Positions 1-6,079 are shown, numbered from the stretch's first letter. The stretch: DNA of 6,685 bases from Lachnospiraceae bacterium (GCA_017958245.1 JAGDDC010000181.1:1-6685); one strand, 5' to 3'. Numbers and translations: made by a program. Notes: a model not told the origin generated them from the sequence alone.

Positions 1-406
1 CCGCTTCATAGAGCTGATGCCGATGCTCAAATACGAAGACTTTGACAAGGCTGCCTTTGTGAGCAGCGAGCTGGTGCTCTCAAAGCTTGAGGGGCTCGTC
101 CCCCAGCCCCACAGGGGCGGGGTCGCAAGGCTCTACAAGCTACCCGGTGCGCTCGGAGACATCGGGCTCATAAGCCCCGTCACGAGAGATTTTTGCAGCG
201 AGTGCAACCGGATCAGGCTGACGGCAGACGGCATGTTAAAGCCCTGTCTCCACTCCCGCGACGAGATCTGCATAAAGGGGATGGACAGGGAGGCCATGAA
301 GGAGAAGATCATGGAGGCCATCATGTGCAAGCCGAGAAGCCACGGAAAGCTCTCCGAGGAGGCGCTGAGCGAGGCGGGCCGCAGCATGAACCGCATAGGG
401 GGATGA
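1..406 (+). CDS. moaA: GTP 3',8-cyclase MoaA, C-terminal part (5' end outside the window)
   Basis: This is the C-terminal ~134 residues of the radical SAM enzyme that rearranges GTP to 3',8-cyclo-dihydro-GTP, the first step of molybdenum cofactor synthesis in the cytoplasm. The frame is open from base 2, and the first visible residues, RFIELMP, are the conserved MoaA segment after the radical SAM barrel. The C-terminal cluster motif is intact: CSEC, then 13 residues, then PCL (Cys-X2-Cys-X13-Cys), which holds the second [4Fe-4S] cluster. The adjacent NRIRL carries the arginines known to contact GTP. The protein ends in Gly-Gly, the conserved MoaA tail needed for activity. The N-terminal CxxxCxxC motif lies outside the window, so full integrity cannot be judged. 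The stop codon is 4 bp before moaC, so the two are surely co-transcribed. I am very confident of the family. Confidence 0.95.
   Translation, partial: RFIELMPMLKYEDFDKAAFVSSELVLSKLEGLVPQPHRGGVARLYKLPGALGDIGLISPVTRDFCSECNRIRLTADGMLKPCLHSRDEICIKGMDREAMKEKIMEAIMCKPRSHGKLSEEALSEAGRSMNRIGG
397..403 (+). promoter_or_regulatory. Ribosome binding site of moaC
   Basis: A purine run, AGGGGGA, lies 7 nt before the moaC ATG and is built from the last sense codons of moaA (Ile-Gly-Gly). Ribosomes finishing moaA stop almost on the moaC start, so translational coupling is likely. Confidence 0.6.
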
Positions 407-410
407 GACC

Positions 411-896
411 ATGGACAAAGATTTTACGCATTTTAACGATCAGGGACGCGCGAGGATGGTGGACGTATCGGACAAGGACGTGACCTGCCGCACTGCTGTC
501 GCAGCCGTCTCAGTCAGAGTGAACAGGGAGACATTTGACCTGATAAAGAGCGGAGGCATGAAGAAGGGTGATGTCCTGACGGTCGCGCAGGTCGCGGGCA
601 TCATGGGCGCAAAGCAGACGCCGCACATCATTCCCATGTGCCATCCGGTCATGACAGATTCCGTCGACCTCGATCTGAGCCTGAACGAGGAGACTTTGAG
701 CGTAGACATATGCGCCACCGTCTCGTGCCGCGGCAGGACGGGTGTCGAGATGGAAGCACTCACTGCTGCCTCCGTCGCAGCTCTCACCGTCTACGATATG
801 TGCAAGGCCGTGCAGAAGGACATGGTGATCGACGGCCTCCGCCTCCTAAAGAAGACGGGCGGCGTGCACGGGGACTACGAGCGGAGAGAAAACTGA
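411..896 (+). CDS. moaC: Cyclic pyranopterin monophosphate synthase MoaC
   Basis: A cytoplasmic enzyme that converts the MoaA product 3',8-cyclo-dihydro-GTP to cyclic pyranopterin monophosphate (cPMP). The 161 residues match the usual length of single-domain MoaC. Visible family signatures are THFNDQGRARMVDVSDK near the N-terminus, KKGDVL around 51-56, AGIMGAK at 62-68, MCHP at 76-79, TGVEMEALTAASVAALT at 110-126 and YDMCKAVQKDM at 128-138, then the GG near the C-terminus. The residues matching the E. coli active-site set are present with a one-residue offset: a Lys near 51/52, His78, Glu113, Glu115, Asp129, Lys132, and a Lys near 147/148. Small departures from the common motif are IIPMCHP in place of LIPLCHP and GRTGVEME in place of GKTGVEME; both look conservative. 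The ATG follows the moaA stop by 4 bp with a good ribosome binding site. I am very confident. Confidence 0.97.
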   Translation: MDKDFTHFNDQGRARMVDVSDKDVTCRTAVAAVSVRVNRETFDLIKSGGMKKGDVLTVAQVAGIMGAKQTPHIIPMCHPVMTDSVDLDLSLNEETLSVDICATVSCRGRTGVEMEALTAASVAALTVYDMCKAVQKDMVIDGLRLLKKTGGVHGDYERREN

Positions 897-923
897 GCAC
901 CTGCAGGCAGGACCTTTTAAACC

Positions 924-948
924 GCCACGTGACAAGGCCTGACGTGGC
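924..948 (+). repeat. 7-bp inverted repeat in the moaC-mog gap
   Basis: GCCACGT (924-930) and ACGTGGC (942-948) are perfect reverse complements separated by 11 nt. Neither side is followed by a T run, so it is not a normal intrinsic terminator. It could be a processing or stability hairpin between the two cistrons, or chance. No ORF or recognisable gene remnant fills the 95-bp gap. Confidence 0.45.
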
Positions 949-980
949 AGGGCGCAGACCGGGCACGTAAAGCCCAAGGA

Positions 981-986
981 AAGGAG
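981..986 (+). promoter_or_regulatory. Ribosome binding site of the mog-type gene
   Basis: AAGGAG sits 5 nt before the ATG at 992. It is the strongest Shine-Dalgarno match in the window and fixes the start of the mog-type gene. Confidence 0.8.
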
Positions 987-991
987 AAGCT

Positions 992-1483
992 ATGACAGCT
1001 GCAGTTATAACCGTGAGCGACAAGGGCGCTTCGGGCGAGAGGATCGACACCTCGGGCCCCGCGCTTTGCGAGATACTTAAGGAACAAGGGTATCAAGTGA
1101 TATACACGAAGATCGTTCCAGACGAAAAAGAGCTCATCGCATCGGAACTCATAAAATGCTCCGACGAGATGAGCTGCAGCTTGATCCTCACAACCGGAGG
1201 AACAGGTTTTTCAAAGAGAGACGTGACGCCCGAGGCCACGCTTGAAGTGATCGAGAGGGAGACTCCCGGCATCCCCGAGGCGATGCGCGCGGAGAGCATG
1301 AAGATCACGCCCAGAGGGTGTCTCTCAAGAGGACGCGCGGGTATCCGCGGCGATTCTCTCATCATAAACCTTCCCGGAAGCGAGAAGGCCGCAAGGGAGA
1401 ACCTGATCCCGGTGCTGCCCGCCATAGACCACGGGCTGAAGATGCTCGCAACCTCAGGCTCCGCAGACTGTGCCTCGACATAA
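992..1483 (+). CDS. mog: MogA/MoaB-family molybdopterin adenylyltransferase
   Basis: A 163-residue MoCF-domain protein of the MogA/MoaB family. MogA-type members adenylylate molybdopterin, activating it for molybdenum insertion by MoeA; some MoaB-named relatives do the same job. Family motifs are TVSDKGA at 7-13, the binding loop TTGGTGFSKRDVTPEAT at 67-83, GIPEAMR at 93-99, SRGRAGIRG at 112-120 and NLPGSEKA at 126-133. Asp10 and Asp77 sit where MogA proteins have conserved aspartates; equating them with the catalytic residues is by motif position only. The length fits a single-domain enzyme with no MOSC or MoeA fusion. It follows moaC on the same strand with a strong ribosome binding site, so it probably belongs to the same operon, although the 95-bp gap could hide a separate control point. 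The family is certain; MogA versus MoaB naming cannot be settled from sequence alone. Confidence 0.92.
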   Translation: MTAAVITVSDKGASGERIDTSGPALCEILKEQGYQVIYTKIVPDEKELIASELIKCSDEMSCSLILTTGGTGFSKRDVTPEATLEVIERETPGIPEAMRAESMKITPRGCLSRGRAGIRGDSLIINLPGSEKAARENLIPVLPAIDHGLKMLATSGSADCAST

Positions 1484-1500
1484 AACCTGCAAACTAAGTC

Positions 1501-2904
1501 TTATGCCGCCTTGTCTTCCACTATGTTGTTCAGCCAGATGCCCTTTTTCACGAGTATCCATCCGACCACGCATTTGATCAGATCGGTCAGCTGAACGCAC
1601 AGGAACAGCCAGACGATAGGCATGCCCGTGAATCTCGATATGATAAAGGCCACCGGTACGTTGACGGCCCAGACAAATGCGCTGTCAAAGAGGAAGGTGA
1701 TGAAAGTCTTGCCTCCGGACCTGAGCGTAAAGTAGGTGGCGTGGACGAAGCCGTATATCGACATACAGCAGGCGCAGACCACTATGAAGCTTGACGCCAG
1801 CGAGCGCACAGACTCCTCCGTCTTGTAGATCAGCGGGAAGAATGGCGCCACCGCCACGAGCACGGCGCCGACTAGGAAGCAGGACATCGTGGCAAAGACG
1901 ATCATCGCCTTTGCGGTGTGTTTCGCCTCATCCATCTCATTTGCGCCGAGCATCGGGCCCACAACGATGGCAACAGAGTTGCCGAGGGCTATGAACACCA
2001 CATAGAAGAGGTTGTTGATGGTGGATGCTATGTTCATCGCCGCGATGACCTCAAGTCCGCGGACCGAATAACACTGGTTGAGCATCGCCATGCCGGCCGA
2101 CCACAAAGTCTCGTTGACTATCAGCGGGGCTCCTTTTTTTGCTATCTTTTTCATCAGGGCCGCAGGTATGTGAAATGACCTGTACAGGCCCTTGATGTAC
2201 CTGTACCTCTCCCTGTGGGTGTGCGACCAGATGACCACGATCAGCGCCTCAACCACTCTCGAGAGCACGGTCGCGATAGCCGCGCCCGCCGCTCCGAGTC
2301 TGGGCGCGCCGAATTCTCCGAATATCAGTATATAGTTGAACACGAGGTTCACCGCCACGGCGGCGATCCCCGAAACCATGGGCACTATGGTGTCCCCTAT
2401 CTCCCTCATGATGCTCGAATAGCACTGCGATATGGTGAACGGCACGAGTCCCGTGAGCATGATCGCGAGATACTCCTTGCTCACCTCGAGCGTTCTCGCT
2501 GCGTTGCCCACGCCCTCTTCTCCCTGAAGGAAGGCGAGGATCAGCGGCTCTCCCGCTGCCAAGAAGACCGTGATCCCGAGGGCGCACAGACCTAAGCACA
2601 CGTAGAGTCTGAACCTCATCGTGTAGGTCATGCCTTCATAGTCTTTCTTGCCGAAGAATTGTGCTCCGAAGATGCTCGCACCCGAGACTGCACCGAAGAT
2701 GCACAGGTTGAATACCATGAGAAGCTGGTTGGCTATCGAGACTCCGGACATCTCGTCCGTCCCGATGCGGCCGACCATGATGTTGTCAAGAAGTCCGACA
2801 AAGTTGGTGATGCCGTTCTGTATCATCACGGGCACCGACACTGCCAGGACTTTTCTGTAGAAGCTTTTGCTTTTGAGCAGTTCTTTTGTGTTCATGTCAA
2901 ACAA
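1501..2904 (-). CDS. MATE-family multidrug/cation-coupled efflux transporter
   Basis: A 467-residue integral membrane protein of the MATE family (MOP superfamily), which exports drugs or metabolites in exchange for Na+ or H+. It shows the two-half MATE layout of about 12 hydrophobic helices, with a basic linker (HRERYRYIKG) around 230-240. Recognisable signatures are LDNIMVGRIG at 39-48, GAAGAAIATVLSR at 204-216, the second-half counterpart ALGNSVAIVVGPMLGA at 306-321 and RSGGKT at 395-400. The substrate cannot be inferred. The start is probably TTG at 2904: AGGG lies 6 nt upstream of it, but 15 nt upstream of the alternative ATG at 2895 (MNTKELL), which would remove three residues. The gene lies 33 bp downstream of glf on the same strand and is probably last in that unit. 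MOP-superfamily relatives include glycan flippases, but the motifs here are those of MATE. Confidence 0.93.
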   Translation of the reverse strand: MFDMNTKELLKSKSFYRKVLAVSVPVMIQNGITNFVGLLDNIMVGRIGTDEMSGVSIANQLLMVFNLCIFGAVSGASIFGAQFFGKKDYEGMTYTMRFRLYVCLGLCALGITVFLAAGEPLILAFLQGEEGVGNAARTLEVSKEYLAIMLTGLVPFTISQCYSSIMREIGDTIVPMVSGIAAVAVNLVFNYILIFGEFGAPRLGAAGAAIATVLSRVVEALIVVIWSHTHRERYRYIKGLYRSFHIPAALMKKIAKKGAPLIVNETLWSAGMAMLNQCYSVRGLEVIAAMNIASTINNLFYVVFIALGNSVAIVVGPMLGANEMDEAKHTAKAMIVFATMSCFLVGAVLVAVAPFFPLIYKTEESVRSLASSFIVVCACCMSIYGFVHATYFTLRSGGKTFITFLFDSAFVWAVNVPVAFIISRFTGMPIVWLFLCVQLTDLIKCVVGWILVKKGIWLNNIVEDKAA

Positions 2905-2920
2905 GCGGATCCCTGTCCGC
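2905..2920 (-). promoter_or_regulatory. Ribosome binding site of the MATE gene, in the loop of a short hairpin
   Basis: On the minus strand GCGGA and TCCGC form a 5-bp stem around a 6-nt loop, CAGGGA, containing the AGGG Shine-Dalgarno (2911-2914). The stem abuts the TTG start. A second GCGGA copy lies 14 bp upstream (2930-2934, minus strand) and could compete for the same TCCGC. The ribosome binding site supports the TTG start; any regulatory role of the stem is inference. Confidence 0.45.
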
Positions 2921-2937
2921 CTTTATGGGTCCGCGCT

Positions 2938-4029
2938 TCACAGAAGCTCCTTTGAAAGCTCCAGAGAGCTTCTAACGACCTTGTCCATATCGTAATACTT
3001 GTATTGTCCGAGCCTTCCGCCGAAGAAGACCTTGCTCTCCCCGGCTGCAAGCCCCGCATATCTCTCGTAAAGCTCGTTGTTCCTGTCGTTGTTTAAGGGA
3101 TAGTAGGGCTCACTCCCCTCGCTCCACTCCGCGGGATACTCCCTTGAGATGACGGTCTTTTCCTGTCTCCCGAACTCAAAATGCTTGTGCTCTATGATCC
3201 TCGTGAAGGGCACGCTCTCGTCGGTGTAGTTCACCACCGCGTTGCCCTGGAAGTTGTCCGTGTCGAGGACCTCGGTCTCGAACCTGAGCGTCCTGTACTC
3301 GAGATGACCGAACCTGAAACCGTAGTATCCGTCTATCATACCCGTGTAGATTACCCTGTCCGCAAGGTCGGTCATCGTCTCCGCAAATGCTGTCCCAAGA
3401 CGGACATTCGCGCCTTCGAGGAGCTTTAAGATGATGTCCGTATACCCGCCCTTTGGTATGCCCTGGTACGGATCCTTGAAGTAGTTGTTGTCGTACGTGA
3501 ACCTGAGCGGCAGGCGGCTGATGATGAAGGGAGGGAGATCCTTGCAGTCTCTTCCCCACTGCTTCCTCGTGTAGCCCTTTATGAGCTTCTCGTAGACGTC
3601 TCTTCCCACCAGCGAGAGAGCCTTCTCCTCGAGGTTCTTCGGCTCTTTTATCCCCGCCTCTTTTATCTGCCTTTCAATGATGGCCTTCGCCTCGTCGGGA
3701 GTCTTTATGTTCCACATGCGGCTGAAGGTGTTCATGTTGAAGGGAAGGTTGTAGAGCTCGTCGCCGTATACCGCGACCGGCGAGTTGACGAAGTTGTTAA
3801 ACTCCGCAAACCGGCACATATAGTCCCAGACCTCCCTGTCGGATGTGTGGAAGATATGCGCGCCGTAGCGGTGCACGTTGATCTCTTCGATCTGCTCCGT
3901 GTACACGTTGCCGCCTATGTGATCGCGTTTGTCTATGACAAGGACCTTCTTTCCCTTGTCCATTGCCTGTCTTGCAAAGACGGAGCCAAAGAGCCCCGCT
4001 CCGACTATCAGAAAGTCAAAATCGCTCAT
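2938..4029 (-). CDS. glf: UDP-galactopyranose mutase
   Basis: A cytoplasmic FAD enzyme that interconverts UDP-galactopyranose and UDP-galactofuranose (Galf), the donor for Galf in surface glycans. The 363 residues match bacterial Glf length. In order: FAD-binding GAGLFG at 10-15, IGGNVYT at 39-44 (with its flanking Ile), GAHIFHT at 56-62, YTRKQWG at 153-159, the LPLRFTYDNNYF region at 173-184 with Arg172 just before it, YQGIPKGGYT at 188-197, Arg277 in FTRIIEHK, and the C-terminal FFGGRLGQYKYYDMD at 335-349. Arg172 and Arg277 match the two active-site arginines known from other mutases. I chose the ATG at 4029 because GGAG (4039-4042) lies 9 nt upstream. A longer reading from TTG at 4044 would place that site inside the gene. 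It begins 18 bp after the ligase-like gene, so the two are surely one operon. Confidence 0.97.
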   Translation of the reverse strand: MSDFDFLIVGAGLFGSVFARQAMDKGKKVLVIDKRDHIGGNVYTEQIEEINVHRYGAHIFHTSDREVWDYMCRFAEFNNFVNSPVAVYGDELYNLPFNMNTFSRMWNIKTPDEAKAIIERQIKEAGIKEPKNLEEKALSLVGRDVYEKLIKGYTRKQWGRDCKDLPPFIISRLPLRFTYDNNYFKDPYQGIPKGGYTDIILKLLEGANVRLGTAFAETMTDLADRVIYTGMIDGYYGFRFGHLEYRTLRFETEVLDTDNFQGNAVVNYTDESVPFTRIIEHKHFEFGRQEKTVISREYPAEWSEGSEPYYPLNNDRNNELYERYAGLAAGESKVFFGGRLGQYKYYDMDKVVRSSLELSKELL

Positions 4030-4038
4030 TTCCGGTAT

Positions 4039-4042
4039 CTCC
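4039..4042 (-). promoter_or_regulatory. Ribosome binding site of glf
   Basis: GGAG, 9 nt before the ATG at 4029 and within the 18-bp gap after the ligase-like gene. It favours the ATG over the in-frame TTG at 4044, which overlaps this site. Confidence 0.7.
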
Positions 4043-4047
4043 AAAAA

Positions 4048-5886
4048 CTATTTGCCCGCAGGTACCTGAGAGACCTGCGCCGAACCGTCTTCCTTCTTGA
4101 TCAGCCAGTTGATCGCCATGCCGAGTCCTATGAGTGTCCAGAACAGCGGCGCGACCGTGATGGTCGAGTCGTTGATGATGCCGACCACCATGTATCCGAA
4201 CGAGCTCGCGAGAGTTCCGATGCCCACAAGCCTGAGCTTCGAGGAGGTCTTCCACAGCAGCTTCACGCTCATGATGAAGTACATGATGTAGAACGCCAGC
4301 ACGCACAGCAGGGAGAGCACACCGGTCTGCACCCCTATCTGGAGATAGAGGTTATGGGGCTTGGTCATGATCTGTCCGTAGTATCCGTAGTTGTACAGTC
4401 CCACGAAATCAGTGTTCGGGTATACGATCTGGAAGGTATCCGCACCGCTCCCAAGGAAGAAGTAGTCTTTGAGCAGCGGGAGCGTCTTGCTCCAGATATA
4501 GAATCTGCCCGAGAAGGAGCGCCCGCGCTCGAGCATCCACTCGGCGGATGGTGTCTCTTTGAGTTTCACGTACTTGCCGTAGGGGCTTCTGAAGTAGTAA
4601 GTTCCGTCCTCCACTCCGTTTGTGAAGGTCCAGTCTCTGCCCTCGATCTTCGCGATGAATCCGAACACGCTGTTGTCCACGGATGCGGGCACGATCCTGA
4701 TATCCTTAAATCGCTCGTCGGAGGTCACCCATCCTGTCATATCTGAGTTGGGAGAGTAATCGACTTCTTTCCCGTCGCCATCGACCGTCTTGAGGGTCAG
4801 ATTGCCTGACTTGCTTACCTTCAGATCTATCGAGAGCGTGTTGCCGTCATAGACTATGTCCACGCTGTCATCATTTGTCGAGACCTTCTGAAGATGAGTC
4901 TCTGTCTTCTCAACGTTAAATCCGCTAAAGAGCCTTCCGAGGAACGATCCTCCCGTGTATATGTTGTAGCCCACGACTATGCCCGCGATCAGCACGAAAG
5001 CTGCCGCGATCGCTATCCAGTGCTTCTTGAAGTTCTTTAAGATCATGACTCCGATCAGCACGAGAGCCGCAAGTACGCCGATGAAACCCGCCCTCGAGAG
5101 CGATCCGAGGAGCGTAAGTATGGTTCCAACGGAGAGCACGCCAAAGAAGATTTTCTGCCAGAGCTTTTCGAAGTAGAACACGCCCATGAGGAAGGTGGGG
5201 AACAAAAGCGAAGTGTAGGACCCGACGTAGTTGGGATTGTAGAGGGTCAGGTACACTCTGTTCTCCTCGAACTTGAATTCAAACTCTCCCTTCGAGAGAA
5301 GGTCCTCCGAGGTGATGAGGTGCTTTGCGAAGTTGGTCCTGAAAAAGTCTGCCGAGGAAACCTGTGAGAGACCGATCAGAAGCATGATCAGCGCTCCTCC
5401 CGCGAGGAACCAAAGTACCGTCTTGACGTCCTTCTCCTCCCTCACGACAAGGAAAGCATAGTAAGCCACAAGGCAGTAGCCCAGCAGCGCAAACAGCGAC
5501 TCGAACTGGTCCGCTATGCCCATGTACGAGAAGTAGTTGTAATCCGAGAAGACGCTCGAGAGTATCGCAAGCACTGCGTACCCCGCAAGCGGCAGGTAGA
5601 TGACCGAGAACCTGATCTGCCTCTTCTCTTTTATGACCTTGTAGACGAGGACACAGGCTATCACTGCGCTGAGCGCGACAAAAGTCCACATCTTCCAGGC
5701 GAGGAAGAAGTCCACCGAGACTTCGTCGTCCGAGTAATAATCATAACCCGCAAGCCAAGTGTTGAAGATATAGGAGTGCACTATGAGCGGTACTACTGAT
5801 ACTATGAGTAAGACCGGGAGCAAAAGATAGTTAAACCCCGGCGCGGTCTTGTGTTTTGATCTCTTTTTCGAATACTTGTTTGACAT
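4048..5886 (-). CDS. O-antigen ligase/polymerase-like membrane protein (Wzy_C superfamily) with an extracytoplasmic insert
   Basis: A 612-residue polytopic membrane protein resembling O-antigen ligases and Wzy polymerases, which transfer or polymerise undecaprenyl-linked glycans on the outer face of the membrane. After a basic cytoplasmic N-terminus (SNKYSKKRSKHK) I count about nine hydrophobic helices, then a long hydrophilic loop, then three more helices. Family motifs are NPNYVG at 217-222, SLSRAG at 262-267, SGRFYIW at 459-465, LGSGADTF at 478-485 and KPHNLYLQ at 509-516; the Arg and His in the last three segments fit the catalytic loop of this family. The loop is enlarged by about 140 residues (roughly 316-456) rich in Thr, Asp, Lys and aromatics, and looks beta-structured. 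I prefer the ATG at 5886 because GGGGA lies 5 nt upstream; the ATG at 5898 would add four residues but lacks a clear site. The substrate is unknown; without LPS genes, a role in surface polysaccharide or glycoprotein is more likely than lipid A-core ligation. Confidence 0.88.
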   Translation of the reverse strand: MSNKYSKKRSKHKTAPGFNYLLLPVLLIVSVVPLIVHSYIFNTWLAGYDYYSDDEVSVDFFLAWKMWTFVALSAVIACVLVYKVIKEKRQIRFSVIYLPLAGYAVLAILSSVFSDYNYFSYMGIADQFESLFALLGYCLVAYYAFLVVREEKDVKTVLWFLAGGALIMLLIGLSQVSSADFFRTNFAKHLITSEDLLSKGEFEFKFEENRVYLTLYNPNYVGSYTSLLFPTFLMGVFYFEKLWQKIFFGVLSVGTILTLLGSLSRAGFIGVLAALVLIGVMILKNFKKHWIAIAAAFVLIAGIVVGYNIYTGGSFLGRLFSGFNVEKTETHLQKVSTNDDSVDIVYDGNTLSIDLKVSKSGNLTLKTVDGDGKEVDYSPNSDMTGWVTSDERFKDIRIVPASVDNSVFGFIAKIEGRDWTFTNGVEDGTYYFRSPYGKYVKLKETPSAEWMLERGRSFSGRFYIWSKTLPLLKDYFFLGSGADTFQIVYPNTDFVGLYNYGYYGQIMTKPHNLYLQIGVQTGVLSLLCVLAFYIMYFIMSVKLLWKTSSKLRLVGIGTLASSFGYMVVGIINDSTITVAPLFWTLIGLGMAINWLIKKEDGSAQVSQVPAGK

Positions 5887-5911
5887 GACGTTCCCCATTC
5901 TGTTGAAGTTT

Positions 5912-5927
5912 TCAGCGCAGGCGCTGA
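5912..5927. promoter_or_regulatory. Perfect 16-bp dyad, possible operator or 5' UTR hairpin
   Basis: TCAGCGC, two bases, GCGCTGA: 7-bp arms in perfect inverted symmetry. It begins a few bases after the predicted transcription start of the ligase-glf-MATE unit and ends 25 bp before the ligase start codon at 5886. The position suits a repressor operator or a 5'-end mRNA stem. The minus-strand RNA continues in A's rather than U's, so it is not a terminator. Confidence 0.5.
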
Positions 5928-5939
5928 TACACCGCTACT

Positions 5940-5968
5940 ATTATGTGGCAAGAGAGGAGTAAAGTCAA
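5940..5968 (-). promoter_or_regulatory. Sigma-70/sigma-A-type promoter of the ligase-glf-MATE unit
   Basis: On the minus strand, TTGACT (5963-5968, 5 of 6 to TTGACA) and CATAAT (5940-5945, 5 of 6 to TATAAT) are separated by exactly 17 bp. Transcription would start near 5932-5934, giving a leader of about 45-50 nt before the ligase start codon. It lies downstream of the terminator of the preceding gene, as expected for a new transcription unit. This is the only convincing promoter I see in the window. Confidence 0.72.
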
Positions 5969-6000
5969 GATGGACGTGCCGAGGGGCTGCATCTCTTGAC
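5964..6000. repeat. 7-bp inverted repeat overlapping the -35 box
   Basis: GTCAAGA (5964-5970) and TCTTGAC (5994-6000) are perfect reverse complements, 23 bp apart. The proximal arm contains most of the TTGACT -35 element. It could bind a dimeric regulator at or upstream of the promoter, or could be coincidental symmetry. Confidence 0.4.
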
Positions 6001-6038
6001 ACAGTCCGCTCGATGACCGTTCGCTCAGCCCTCGGCAC
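5976..6038. repeat. Long inverted repeat (13 bp plus one bulge) upstream of the promoter
   Basis: The 14-nt arm at 5976-5989 (GTGCCGAGGGGCTG) is complementary to the 13-nt arm at 6026-6038 (CAGCCCTCGGCAC) except for one bulged G. The spacer is 36 nt. Neither strand has a T run after the stem, so it is not a typical intrinsic terminator. Its left arm lies inside the spacer of the 5964-6000 repeat, so the two stems interleave. The function is unknown. Confidence 0.6.
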
Positions 6039-6042
6039 ACAT

Positions 6043-6079
6043 GAAGAAACCTCCCGGCCGGTCATCCCGGCGGGGAGGT
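6043..6079 (-). terminator. Rho-independent terminator of the Ser-Pro-tailed gene
   Basis: Read on the minus strand, a GC-rich hairpin (6049-6079) has a 7-bp outer stem, one G-G mismatch and a 5-bp inner stem around a 5-nt loop. It is followed by a short, interrupted U tract (TTTCTT counting the last stem base). It lies 26 bp after the stop codon of the gene to its right. The plus-strand side has no T run, so it acts in one direction. Confidence 0.72.

Noticed and set aside
2215..2599. Open frames of about 115-126 codons on both strands within the MATE gene
   Set aside because: Arg/His-rich translations without motifs, fully inside a gene with clear MATE signatures.
3847..4746. A 299-codon open frame on the plus strand, antisense to glf and the ligase-like gene
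   Set aside because: It spans the junction of two well-supported genes on the other strand, and its translation is rich in His, Arg, Glu and Val with no family motif: the usual shadow of a GC-biased gene.
4048..5886. Naming the ligase-like gene waaL or wzy
   Set aside because: Ligases, polymerases and protein O-oligosaccharyltransferases share this fold and these motifs; nothing in the window fixes the acceptor.
5970..5999. A nine-codon plus-strand mini-ORF (MDVPRGCIS) preceded by GAGGAGT, resembling a leader peptide
   Set aside because: There is no plus-strand gene downstream to regulate and no convincing plus-strand promoter; the stretch is better explained by the inverted repeats and the minus-strand promoter.
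5996..6001. TTGACA on the plus strand as a -35 box of a divergent promoter
   Set aside because: At the right spacing the sequence is GTTCGC, which does not resemble a -10 box, and no plus-strand gene follows.
5964..6038. The interleaved repeats as an H-type pseudoknot riboswitch
   Set aside because: The linker of 5 nt is too short to cross a 13-bp stem comfortably, and the predicted transcription start lies downstream of the repeats, so the main transcript would not contain them.
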